Origin: Syntrophorhabdaceae bacterium
Lineage (GTDB): Bacteria > Desulfobacterota > Syntrophorhabdia > Syntrophorhabdales > Syntrophorhabdaceae
Direction of reading: 5' to 3'
NCBI GenBank assembly: GCA_026415015.1
Contig: JAOAHW010000163.1
Span: 1-33,690 of the forward strand
Length of the DNA stretch: 33,690 nucleotides
Shown here piece after piece: positions 16,178-23,152 of the stretch. Below the pieces are notes generated by a model, which saw nothing but the letters and a program-made list of their open reading frames with translations, was not told the DNA's origin and did not search any database. Numbering within the stretch: the first letter of the stretch is position 1; each line of letters starts with the position of its first letter. The position numbers were made by a program, and so were the translations under genes.

Positions 16178-17170
16178 TTGAAAAGATACCCTAAAATGGA
16201 AATCTTAGATGGCCTTGATTATTCATCCATTCATAGGGCAAAACAATTGCTGGAAAAGGGCGGTGTTGTTGCCTTTCCCACAGAGACAGTCTATGGTCTT
16301 GGTGCAGATGCCTTTAATCCCTATGCAGTGGCAAAGATATTTGAGATAAAAAAAAGACCGAGGTTTGACCCCCTCATAGTCCATATAGATAAAATGGAGT
16401 GGGTTCATGACCTCGCTGTTGATGTGCCTCCCAAGGCATTGAGGCTAACAGAGAGATTCTGGCCTGGCCCACTTACCATAATCATTAAAAAAAGACCCAT
16501 CATCCCTGATATAGTAACAGCAGGTTTAACCACAGTAGGGATAAGGATGCCTGCACACCCTGTGGCACAGGAATTGATAAAAACCTTCAAAAGACCCATT
16601 GCAGCCCCAAGCGCAAACCCCTTTGGCTACATAAGCCCCACAAGGGCTGACCATGTAGCCCAGATGCTAAAGGACAGGGTTGAGATTATCCTTGATGGGG
16701 GCAAGAGCGTCTTTGGCATAGAATCAACCATAGTGTCATTTTTAGATGAAAGTGCTTATATAAACAGGCACGGTGCCATAAGTGCAGAGGAGATATCCGA
16801 GGTCATAGGGTCTGTCTATGATTCAAAGGACAGTGGGGTTTGCGAATCCCCAGGTTCTTTGCCCTATCACTATTCACCCCATAGACCTCTCAAGATTGTT
16901 AATTCTCCATTAGAGATAGCTACAGAAAAATCATCCTTCCTATCCTTTAAGAGACCTACGATAAGGGTTATCTCAAGGTATGTGAGGACCCTCTCTGAAC
17001 AGGGCGACCTAAGGGAGGCAGCAGCAAACTTTTTCTCTTATCTTATTGAATTAGACAATAAGGATGTGGATATTATATATGCAGAGAGGGTACCTGAAAA
17101 GGGGCTTGGAAGGGCCATCATGGAGAGGCTGAAAAAGGCATCAAAGAAACACAGATACACAACCCTTTGA
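16178..17170 (+). CDS. threonylcarbamoyl-AMP synthase, Sua5/YrdC family
   Basis: A 330-residue Sua5-type enzyme. The YrdC domain fills about 1-205 (GGVVAFPTETVYGLGAD, KKRPRFDPLIVHI, PGPLTIIIKK, IAAPSANPFG) and the C-terminal Sua5 domain begins after SPGSLPYHYSPH. It makes threonylcarbamoyl-AMP from threonine, bicarbonate and ATP, the first step of the tRNA t6A37 modification. The start is TTG 16178 or the in-frame ATG 16196; neither has a good ribosome binding site. It lies 26 bases after tatA on the same strand. Confidence 0.92.
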   Translation: MKRYPKMEILDGLDYSSIHRAKQLLEKGGVVAFPTETVYGLGADAFNPYAVAKIFEIKKRPRFDPLIVHIDKMEWVHDLAVDVPPKALRLTERFWPGPLTIIIKKRPIIPDIVTAGLTTVGIRMPAHPVAQELIKTFKRPIAAPSANPFGYISPTRADHVAQMLKDRVEIILDGGKSVFGIESTIVSFLDESAYINRHGAISAEEISEVIGSVYDSKDSGVCESPGSLPYHYSPHRPLKIVNSPLEIATEKSSFLSFKRPTIRVISRYVRTLSEQGDLREAAANFFSYLIELDNKDVDIIYAERVPEKGLGRAIMERLKKASKKHRYTTL

Positions 17171-17494
17171 TAAACAAAGGTGTTTGTGTTAATATAGGGA
17201 GATATTGAAAAAATCTCAACCTTGGTGTTTATACTAATAAGGATTATTGAGTATTAAGGATTATGAGTTCAATGTATTATATAGCTTATCTCTCTAAAAG
17301 ACAAAAAAGACACGCTCTTATGGACCCTGGGGGTTACCTATTGAATTTTTGTATAAAAAATCATAAGGGGCTAAATATTGAAAATGTTTAAAAAAATTTT
17401 TTGCTTAACCATTAGGCAAAATGAAAAAAATATCTTTAATTTTAGTATGTTATTAAAACATGCCTACAATTTTTTCACATGTTTTCCACAAAAA
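17171..17494. other. AT-rich gene-free region with short direct repeats and DnaA-box-like motifs
   Basis: No convincing gene is seen here. A 16-base element, GGTGTTTGTGTTAATA at 17179, recurs as GGTGTTTATACTAATA at 17224. TAAGGATTATTGAG at 17238 recurs as TAAGGATTATGAG at 17255. From about 17340 the DNA is very AT-rich. TTTTTCACA (17471-17479) and TTTTCCACA (17482-17490) resemble the DnaA box TTWTNCACA. AAGGGG at 17365-17370 lies seven bases before a TTG (17378) that is in frame with the following lipoprotein, so part of this stretch could encode an N-terminal extension, though its translation looks non-coding. Confidence 0.6.
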
Positions 17495-17505
17495 ATGTGG
17501 AAAAC
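17481..17505. repeat. perfect 10-bp inverted repeat with two DnaA-box-like arms
   Basis: GTTTTCCACA (17481-17490) and its exact complement TGTGGAAAAC (17496-17505) flank a five-A loop. Each arm contains TTTTCCACA, one base from the E. coli DnaA box. It is not followed by a T run, so it is not an obvious terminator. It overlaps the likely start codon of the downstream lipoprotein (ATG 17495). Confidence 0.7.
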
Positions 17506-17809
17506 TAAAAAAAGCCCTTTATCTGTAATGGGATATACCATACTCCTTATAGTATTGGTTCTGCCAGGGTGCAGCTATTTTAAAGGGGCAAAAAAATATG
17601 ACGAAAAGGGAATTGAGAATGCCTTAATATCCATGAGTGAGGAACAGGTTAGATCAAGATACGGTGAGCCAAATATGGTAAGTAAGACAACAACAGATAC
17701 AATCCTATGGACATACAGGCCGTCCTGGAAGATAATTCCAGACAATAAGGACACCATGTATATAGAGTTTGATAAAGGAAAGGTAATAAAAGTCCTTAAG
17801 GTGAGGTGA
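17495..17809 (+). CDS. SmpA/OmlA (BamE-like) lipoprotein
   Basis: From ATG 17495 the protein has 104 residues: a basic n-region MWKTKKS, a hydrophobic core and a lipobox LPG-Cys, then a small domain with SEEQVRSRYGEPNMV, TILWTYRPSW and MYIEFDKGKVIKV. This matches the SmpA/OmlA fold found in BamE of the outer-membrane beta-barrel assembly machine. The start is uncertain: the frame is open back to TTG 17378, which has an AAGGGG site, and ATG 17528 is another choice. I prefer 17495 because it gives a normal lipoprotein signal. It would be anchored in a periplasm-facing leaflet. It is the first of a run of genes leading to ftsY. Confidence 0.7.
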   Translation: MWKTKKSPLSVMGYTILLIVLVLPGCSYFKGAKKYDEKGIENALISMSEEQVRSRYGEPNMVSKTTTDTILWTYRPSWKIIPDNKDTMYIEFDKGKVIKVLKVR

Positions 17810-17812
17810 CAT

Positions 17813-18061
17813 ATGCTTTGTGAAAAGTGCCAGGCTGAGATAGAGACCATAAAATGTGTCAAATGTGGTGAGAACATAAGACCCCTTGGCAATTATTGCT
17901 ACCTGTGTGGGGCAGACCTGAGGTTGAAAGATAGCGAAGTGGAAGAAGGCGATACAATAGATATATCCAGCAGGATCCTGTGCAGTGACGGCACATGCAT
18001 AGGAGTTGTAGAGAATGGGGTATGCAAGCTATGTGGAAAACCTTACGTCCCAGAGACATAA
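17813..18061 (+). CDS. small cysteine-rich zinc-ribbon protein
   Basis: An 82-residue protein with ten cysteines in pairs: C3/C6, C15/C18, C29/C32, C57/C62 and C71/C74. The first three pairs resemble zinc-ribbon knuckles (CEKC, CVKC, CYLC); the last ends in a CKLCGKPY knuckle. It could bind two zinc ions. No membrane segment or catalytic domain; function unknown. It starts three bases after the previous stop with GTGAGGTG as ribosome binding site, and its 3' end overlaps the next gene. Confidence 0.75.
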   Translation: MLCEKCQAEIETIKCVKCGENIRPLGNYCYLCGADLRLKDSEVEEGDTIDISSRILCSDGTCIGVVENGVCKLCGKPYVPET

Positions 18062-18630
18062 AAAAGTCACGAGGTATTAGCCTTATAATCCTATTAGGGA
18101 TACTCTTGTGTTCCTGTACCATAGTGAAGCAGTTTAATATTTATTCCCAGGATATGGAGGAGGGGAAGAGATACCTAAAAAATAATGATTATGAGAGGGC
18201 AAGACATTATTTTCAAGGGGCAAAGACCCAGTTAAACTACTACCTACCCCTTGTGTATCTTGCATATATAGACTATAAGACAGACAGGATTGGAGATGCC
18301 ATAAAGTGGATAGAAGAGGCAGAGAAGATAATGGTGGCAGATGAGCACAATCTGAGACTCTTAGGCTATAAGGCACTGATATTACTTAAAAAAGACAAAA
18401 CAGAAGGGCTAAAGGCACTAAAGGATTACATAGATAACTATGAACATCTTTACCCCCTTCCCACTATTACAGATGTTTTAAAGATGATAGAAAGCGGAGA
18501 TATAGATATAGCAAGGCTTGAGAAGCTTATTGTGGAACAGATAGATTTTTATGAAGATGGCATTGAAGAACTCTTCAACACAGGGACAGGCCCCTTTGAA
18601 GGCATATATGGAATAAGAGGAGATCTATAA
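18031..18630 (+). CDS. TPR-like predicted lipoprotein
   Basis: From ATG 18031 the product has 199 residues: a basic n-region (MWKTLRPRDIKKSRG), hydrophobic core, lipobox LLCSC and then helical repeats of tetratricopeptide type (GKRYLKNNDYERARHYFQGA; DAIKWIEEAEKI). TPR lipoproteins usually serve as periplasmic scaffolds. It overlaps the zinc-ribbon gene by 31 bases in another frame. The frame is open further upstream to 17995, but that part lies inside the zinc-ribbon gene and lacks a signal. The start with MWKT mirrors the lipoprotein two genes upstream. No specific partner can be named. Confidence 0.75.
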   Translation: MWKTLRPRDIKKSRGISLIILLGILLCSCTIVKQFNIYSQDMEEGKRYLKNNDYERARHYFQGAKTQLNYYLPLVYLAYIDYKTDRIGDAIKWIEEAEKIMVADEHNLRLLGYKALILLKKDKTEGLKALKDYIDNYEHLYPLPTITDVLKMIESGDIDIARLEKLIVEQIDFYEDGIEELFNTGTGPFEGIYGIRGDL

Positions 18631-18636
18631 ATAGAT

Positions 18637-19551
18637 ATGGGACTATTTGAGAAGATAAAAAATGGACTTACAAAGACAAGGGAACAGCTTATTACCCGCA
18701 TTGAATGGATAGTTCAAGGTAAACCCATTGATGAGGATTCTTTTTATGAAATAGAAGAGGCCCTTATATTAGCGGATACAGGTATTGAGACAGCGCAGAT
18801 ACTTATGGAAAGGATAAAGGAGAGATGGAAGAGGGGTCATATAAAAAACACAGAAGACATCAAGAGGTGTATGGCAGAAGAGATAGAGAAGATATTAAAG
18901 CCTGTTGAGTCACCCATGTCTATGGATGGAAAGAAACCCTTTATAATATTAACCCTCGGTGTAAATGGAGTAGGCAAGACCACAACCATTGCAAAGATCG
19001 CTAAGATGCTCTGTGACAATGGGAGATCTGTCCTTCTCGGTGCCTGCGATACATTCAGGGCAGCAGCCATAGAGCAGCTTGAGGTGTGGGCAAACAGGCT
19101 AAATATAGATGTTGTTAAGCATAAAGAGGGGTCAGACCCTGCTGCTGTGGCATATGATTCAGTGAGGGCATCTTTGGCAAGGGGTATAGATGTTTTGATC
19201 CTTGATACAGCAGGGAGGCTCCATACAAAGACAAACCTAATGGAGGAGATGAAAAAGATAAAGAGGGTGATAAGCAAGGAGATAGAGGGTGCACCCCATG
19301 AGATACTCCTTGTTGTGGATGCCACCAATGGTCAGAATGCTATTGTTCAGGCCAAGACATTCAATGATGCATTAAATATAACAGGCCTTGTTATAACAAA
19401 GCTTGACGGCACTGCAAAGGGTGGTTTTATACTCCCCATCGCCCACAGCCTCAAGATACCCATAAGATACATAGGGGTAGGAGAAAAGTTCGATGACCTT
19501 ATCCCCTTTACAGCCAGTTATTTCTCCCATGCCATGCTTGAAGAAGGATAA
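18637..19551 (+). CDS. ftsY: signal recognition particle receptor FtsY
   Basis: A 304-residue SRP GTPase. After a short N domain (about 1-95), G1 GVNGVGKTTT is at 108-117, followed by DTFRAAAIEQL, DTAGRLHTK (G3), TKLDGTAKGG (G4) and the closing GVGEKFDDLIPF. It docks the SRP-ribosome complex at the membrane for co-translational insertion. It lacks the long acidic A domain of E. coli FtsY, as in many bacteria. An AGGAG site lies about 14 bases before the ATG. The 3' end overlaps the downstream hydrolase gene. Confidence 0.95.
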   Translation: MGLFEKIKNGLTKTREQLITRIEWIVQGKPIDEDSFYEIEEALILADTGIETAQILMERIKERWKRGHIKNTEDIKRCMAEEIEKILKPVESPMSMDGKKPFIILTLGVNGVGKTTTIAKIAKMLCDNGRSVLLGACDTFRAAAIEQLEVWANRLNIDVVKHKEGSDPAAVAYDSVRASLARGIDVLILDTAGRLHTKTNLMEEMKKIKRVISKEIEGAPHEILLVVDATNGQNAIVQAKTFNDALNITGLVITKLDGTAKGGFILPIAHSLKIPIRYIGVGEKFDDLIPFTASYFSHAMLEEG

Positions 19552-20404
19552 AGGGAGACCTTTTTTAAAGGTCCTTATTTTTATCCTGATCTTAATCTCT
19601 TATCTTTACCCTGCTACTGTCCATGGTTGCACAGTATGGGCAGCAACAGGTGAAAAGGCAGATATAAAAGGGGCAATCATTGGAAAAAACAGGGACAACT
19701 CCCCTCACCTTGTAACCCAGATGCGGTTTTTATATCCTGTGGAAGGCCACAAGGTCTTCGGGCTCTTTGATATAGAGGCAGATGGCTATATTATTGGGGG
19801 TATAAATGACTGCGGCCTTGCTGTATTCAATGCATCGGCAATGGGAGTGCCAAAAATAAAAAGGCATGTGGCCAAAGAGGACCTAACAGAGAGGATTTTG
19901 AAGACCTTTAGCTCTGTGGATGCAGTCCTTGAAGACAGAGATATCTTTATCAATAGTCACCCTGCCCTTTATATGCTTGCAGACCCTTATATAATAGCCA
20001 TGATTGAGGTGGCACCAGGTGGTAAGGTTGCAGTAAAAAAGACTGAAAGCGGTGTCCTTGCATTTACAAACCATTATATTGACCCAGATTTATCAGGAGA
20101 GAACAAAAATAACACATCCAGTAGTAAAGAGAGGCTAAGACGGATAAACTATCTATTGGAAAAGAAAAGGTCTTTTAGCATGGATGACTTTATTGCCATA
20201 AGTGGAGACAGAGGGGCAGGGCCTAGCTTTTCCATATGGAGGAAAGGCAACTCCCCAGAGAAGATTCGCACCCTCGGAAGCCTTATCATTGCCATCCCTA
20301 TCACAGGTCTGCCAGAGGTGTATATAAAAATTGCCAGTCCAAAGGAAGAAGGTATTATATTAAGGGGAAAACTAGACTTTTCCCGTATGATAATTGAGCC
20401 TTGA
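19529..20404 (+). CDS. secreted Ntn-hydrolase of the C45/choloylglycine hydrolase type
   Basis: From ATG 19529 the product has 291 residues. A basic n-region (MPCLKKDKGR) and a long hydrophobic stretch form a signal peptide, and cleavage at VHG-CTVWAATGE would expose Cys34 as an N-terminal nucleophile, the arrangement used by choloylglycine hydrolase and acyl-CoA:6-APA acyltransferase relatives. Other landmarks: IIGKNRDNSPH, GINDCGLAVFNAS and LAFTNHYIDPD. It probably cleaves a linear amide bond in the periplasm; the substrate is unknown. The gene begins inside ftsY (23-base overlap) without a clear ribosome binding site, and the true start could be TTG 19538. Alternative reading as a lipoprotein is weak because VHGC is a poor lipobox. 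Confidence 0.72.
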   Translation: MPCLKKDKGRPFLKVLIFILILISYLYPATVHGCTVWAATGEKADIKGAIIGKNRDNSPHLVTQMRFLYPVEGHKVFGLFDIEADGYIIGGINDCGLAVFNASAMGVPKIKRHVAKEDLTERILKTFSSVDAVLEDRDIFINSHPALYMLADPYIIAMIEVAPGGKVAVKKTESGVLAFTNHYIDPDLSGENKNNTSSSKERLRRINYLLEKKRSFSMDDFIAISGDRGAGPSFSIWRKGNSPEKIRTLGSLIIAIPITGLPEVYIKIASPKEEGIILRGKLDFSRMIIEP

Positions 20405-20555
20405 TAATAAGAAATTTGGTCCCTTTCAACCTTTGCACTTGAAACTTAATATAAGGTATCATAACATAAAGACAAGACTTGAAAACCATTCCCCTGAACT
20501 GTTTTATTATAGCTTGTAGAAAAATAGGTGTAATCAAATAAGTTGGAGGTAAAAA

Positions 20556-20987
20556 ATGACCCAAAAAGACTCTAAAAATTATGCAGGTAAAAGAAAAGAC
20601 AGTGAATTAAATCAAAAGATAGCTGCCCTTATCAAGGAAAAGGCAAAAAACAACAGGATATCCTGTGTCAGTGCCCACACCGTAGCAACCCAGATGAACA
20701 TAGACCCTAACGAGGTGGGAAAGACAATAGACCTCCTTGAATTAAAGATTATTGAATGTCAGCTCGGGCTTTTTGGATATGAAAATAAAAAAAATATACC
20801 TGTTCTATCAGAGGCCATAGACCCAGAGATTGAATCAGCTATCACAGAAGCCCTTGTTGACGGACGCCTGCCTTGTTTATCTGCATGGAATATATCCAAA
20901 AGATTCAAGATCTTAAAGCCCGTAGTTACTGCAATATGCGAGTCAAAGAAGATAAAGATCTCTTCGTGTCAGTTAGGGGCATTTTAA
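20556..20987 (+). CDS. internally duplicated Cys-containing protein of unknown function
   Basis: A 143-residue protein composed of two similar halves with a period of exactly 70 residues. In each half a helix leads to R-[IL]-x-Cys-[VL]-S-A (C37 and C107), then a helical segment that looks like a helix-turn-helix, ending in Cys-Gln-Leu-Gly-x-Phe (C68 and C138). The cysteines are 31 residues apart in both halves. No signal peptide or membrane segment. It could bind a metal or act as a redox-sensitive DNA-binding protein; I cannot name the family. GGAGGT lies five bases before the ATG. It stands alone between two gaps, on the same strand as its neighbours. Confidence 0.8.
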   Translation: MTQKDSKNYAGKRKDSELNQKIAALIKEKAKNNRISCVSAHTVATQMNIDPNEVGKTIDLLELKIIECQLGLFGYENKKNIPVLSEAIDPEIESAITEALVDGRLPCLSAWNISKRFKILKPVVTAICESKKIKISSCQLGAF

Positions 20988-21011
20988 GTCCATGTTGGGG
21001 AGGTTGAGGTT

Positions 21012-21071
21012 ATGGATGGGCATAATGCCTTAAATATTCTTTCATTATTAAAAGTAAGGGAGACTTTATGA
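21012..21071 (+). CDS. possible 19-codon leader ORF coupled to the DUF4384-type gene
   Basis: ATG 21012 opens 19 codons (MDGHNALNILSLLKVRETL) whose TGA stop overlaps the next gene's ATG as ATGA (21068-21071). A strong GGGGAGG site sits eight bases upstream of the ATG. The downstream gene also has its own AAGGGA. It may be a leader peptide for translational coupling, or chance. Confidence 0.35.
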   Translation: MDGHNALNILSLLKVRETL

Positions 21072-21928
21072 GATGTCTTATGGATAAAACAATACTTTTT
21101 CTTCTGATTTTAGTTTTTACATTCAGTTATAAACCCCTTTTTGCCATCCAATCAAGCATAGTAGATGCTGATGGATATGCCTGCATGGGTGAAGACAGGA
21201 CAAAGAGGCAGACAGAGGAGGCTGCCCTTCAGGATGGAAAGAAAAAGGCTATTGAACATGTCTCAACCTATATACAGGCTGAGACCCAGGTTAAAGATTT
21301 TCAAGTCCAGAAGGATATTGTAAATGCCTATACCAATGCAAAGGTAAGGATACTGGAGTCAAAAGGGATTTGGGATAGCGAACCTCCAAAGGTTGGAGAC
21401 TGTTACAGGATCAAGATAAAGGCAGAGGTCATACCAGATGAAGAGGCAATGAAGAGGGTATCTGACACAAAGGTCCTTGATGACCCGATGGCACCCCTGA
21501 AGGTTCAGGTATGGACAGAAAAGAGAGAATACAGATCAGGTGAGAGGATAAAGGTCTACATGAAAGGCAACAAGCCCTTTTATGCAAGGCTCATCTACAG
21601 GCAGGCTGATGGAAGCCTTATCCAGATACTACCCAACCCTTACAGAAAGGAAAACTATTTTCAGGGTGGGGTCGTATATGAAGTCCCATCAGGTCCAGAC
21701 AGGTTTGACCTTGAGGTAACACCTCCCTTCGGTGAGGAGAGTATTGTTGTCTATGCCTCAACAGTAGCCCTTGGAGACATAGAGCTTGAGGAGACAGGGG
21801 CAGTGTATAAGATTAAGACAGGCCCGAATGACATAGGAGACAAGACAAGGGGGATAAAGATAGTTACAAAAGATAAGACCAAAGCACAAGAATTTATAGA
21901 GGAAAAGATCACAATAAAAACCCATTAA
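21068..21928 (+). CDS. secreted DUF4384-type protein
   Basis: A 286-residue exported protein with a signal peptide (MDKTILFLLILVFTFS ... PLFA). The first mature half (about 30-130) contains EEAALQDGKKKAIEHVSTYI, reminiscent of the LPP20/FlgT N-terminal domain; the second half (about 150-255) has LKVQVWTEKREYRSGERIKVYMK cut over its first strand and FYARLIYRQADGSLIQILPNPY, typical of DUF4384. Such proteins are periplasmic or surface-associated and lack an assigned reaction. ATG 21068 has an AAGGGA site; ATG 21080 is a second option. It may be coupled to the tiny ORF ahead of it. Confidence 0.78.
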   Translation: MRCLMDKTILFLLILVFTFSYKPLFAIQSSIVDADGYACMGEDRTKRQTEEAALQDGKKKAIEHVSTYIQAETQVKDFQVQKDIVNAYTNAKVRILESKGIWDSEPPKVGDCYRIKIKAEVIPDEEAMKRVSDTKVLDDPMAPLKVQVWTEKREYRSGERIKVYMKGNKPFYARLIYRQADGSLIQILPNPYRKENYFQGGVVYEVPSGPDRFDLEVTPPFGEESIVVYASTVALGDIELEETGAVYKIKTGPNDIGDKTRGIKIVTKDKTKAQEFIEEKITIKTH

Positions 21929-21946
21929 GCCTTGAACTTAATATAT

Positions 21947-21962
21947 TCCACCACCTGGTGGA
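21947..21962. terminator. hairpin between convergent genes
   Basis: TCCACC and GGTGGA form a six-base-pair, GC-rich stem with a four-base loop (ACCT) between the DUF4384-type gene and the convergent BFD-like gene. There is no T run on either side, so any terminator role is tentative. Confidence 0.3.
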
Positions 21963-21975
21963 CATCAGGTAGACA

Positions 21976-22179
21976 TCATATACCCTTTGGATTTTTAGTA
22001 GTGCACTGGCATCGGCCTGCCTTTTTTTCAGAAGCAATCTTTTCAAATATGAGGGAGCGGCTGTTTTTCAGGTAATCCTCCTCTATATCCCTCTTTGTAT
22101 ATCCATAGCAGTGACATATCAGGTCATCATCCTTTAATTCATGGGCTTTCTTTGTGTCTTTTGGAAGAGGAGATATCAT
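21976..22179 (-). CDS. BFD-like [2Fe-2S]-binding protein
   Basis: A 67-residue protein with a cysteine set of the bacterioferritin-associated ferredoxin (BFD/Fer2_BFD) type: DLICHCYGYTKRDIEEDY near the middle and GRCQCTTKNPKG at the end. Four cysteines (C22, C24, C57, C59) could hold a [2Fe-2S] cluster. BFD-like domains deliver or receive electrons or serve as small cluster-binding modules. It is a single-gene minus-strand unit between two plus-strand genes; AGAGG lies about nine bases upstream of its ATG. Partner unknown. Confidence 0.75.
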   Translation of the reverse strand: MISPLPKDTKKAHELKDDDLICHCYGYTKRDIEEDYLKNSRSLIFEKIASEKKAGRCQCTTKNPKGI

Positions 22180-22291
22180 ATTTTCAATGCCTCTAATCTT
22201 TTATTTTACCCTAAAAGGTCTTTTAAAAATCTACTATAAACATCAATTAAAAACAATACACAGGAGACCTATGAACAATATCTCTATTTTA

Positions 22292-22320
22292 TTGACAGGT
22301 TATCTGAGGGGCTTTATTTA
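22292..22320 (+). promoter_or_regulatory. possible promoter before ubiE/menG
   Basis: A perfect TTGACA (22292-22297) followed after 17 bases by TATTTA (22315-22320). The -10 match is weak, but the -35 is exact and the position, about 60 bases before the start, is suitable. Confidence 0.35.
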
Positions 22321-22377
22321 TTTTAAAAAAAATGTTTAAATGGACAGGTTTTTGATTTTTTTAAAGGATAGATTAGG

Positions 22378-23133
22378 TTGACTGATATGGTTGAAAAAGA
22401 AAAAAAATATCCCTCAGTCCAGAGGATTACAGATAAAGAGCACATAGAGGTTGTCAAGGATATCTTCTCTACCATTACAGATAGGTATGATTTTTTAAAT
22501 CATTTATTGAGTCTTGGACGGGATATAGCTTGGCGGAAATTTGCTGTGAAAAAAATGCAGTTTAATAAGACTAACCTTTTCCTTGATGTTGCCTGCGGGA
22601 CAGGCGACCTTGCCATGTATGCAGCACAGAGATACCAGAATATAAAGGTAGTAGGCCTTGACTTTATTCAGGAGATGTTGGATCTGGGTAAAAAAAAGAC
22701 AGTAGAAAAAAAACTAGATGATAGGATTGACCTTGTAAGGGGCGATGCCTGCTGCCTGCCCTTTCCTGATAGCTCCTTTGATGTGGCAGGGATTGCCTTT
22801 GGAATTAGAAACATCCCTGACAAGAAAAAGGCCCTCTCAGAGATGGCACGGGTTGTAGTCCCTGAAGGACAGGTCATGGTTCTTGAGATGGCATTTACAA
22901 GAAACTGGTTCTCCAATATCCTCTATTACTTTTACCTCAATTATATATTGCCTGTCCTTGCAAGGAGGTTTTCAAAGAATAAAGGGGCATATCACTATCT
23001 TGCTGATTCTATTATGAACTTCCCAAAGCCTCCAGAGTTTGTAAGGTTAATGGAGGAGGCAGGTATTAGTGGCATTAGGTTCTACAGGCTCACCTTTGGT
23101 GTCACCTATCTGTATATTGGCACAAAGGTATAA
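22378..23133 (+). CDS. menG: demethylmenaquinone/ubiquinone C-methyltransferase (UbiE/MenG)
   Basis: A 251-residue SAM-dependent methyltransferase of the UbiE/MenG family. Signatures: DRYDFLNHLLSLGRDIAWR near the N-terminus, SAM motif I LDVACGTGDLA (69-79), and FGIRNIPDKKKALSEM. It methylates demethylmenaquinone to menaquinone, the last step of the pathway. With menA 700 bases away and no Ubi genes seen, menaquinone is the likely quinone. The start is TTG 22378 (AAAGGA ten bases upstream) or ATG 22387. It is convergent with the CPBP protease gene. Confidence 0.92.
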   Translation: MTDMVEKEKKYPSVQRITDKEHIEVVKDIFSTITDRYDFLNHLLSLGRDIAWRKFAVKKMQFNKTNLFLDVACGTGDLAMYAAQRYQNIKVVGLDFIQEMLDLGKKKTVEKKLDDRIDLVRGDACCLPFPDSSFDVAGIAFGIRNIPDKKKALSEMARVVVPEGQVMVLEMAFTRNWFSNILYYFYLNYILPVLARRFSKNKGAYHYLADSIMNFPKPPEFVRLMEEAGISGIRFYRLTFGVTYLYIGTKV

Positions 23134-23152
23134 ACCATTCAGTAAACACACT

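Noticed and set aside
17481..17505. Intrinsic terminator at the perfect hairpin
   Set aside because: The hairpin is AT-rich, is followed by A rather than T residues, and lies at the start of a gene.
20405..20555. Gene or regulatory element in the gap before the duplicated Cys protein
   Set aside because: TTGAAA (20479) and TATTAT (20505) are 20 bases apart, too far for a usual promoter, and no coding frame or repeat is seen.
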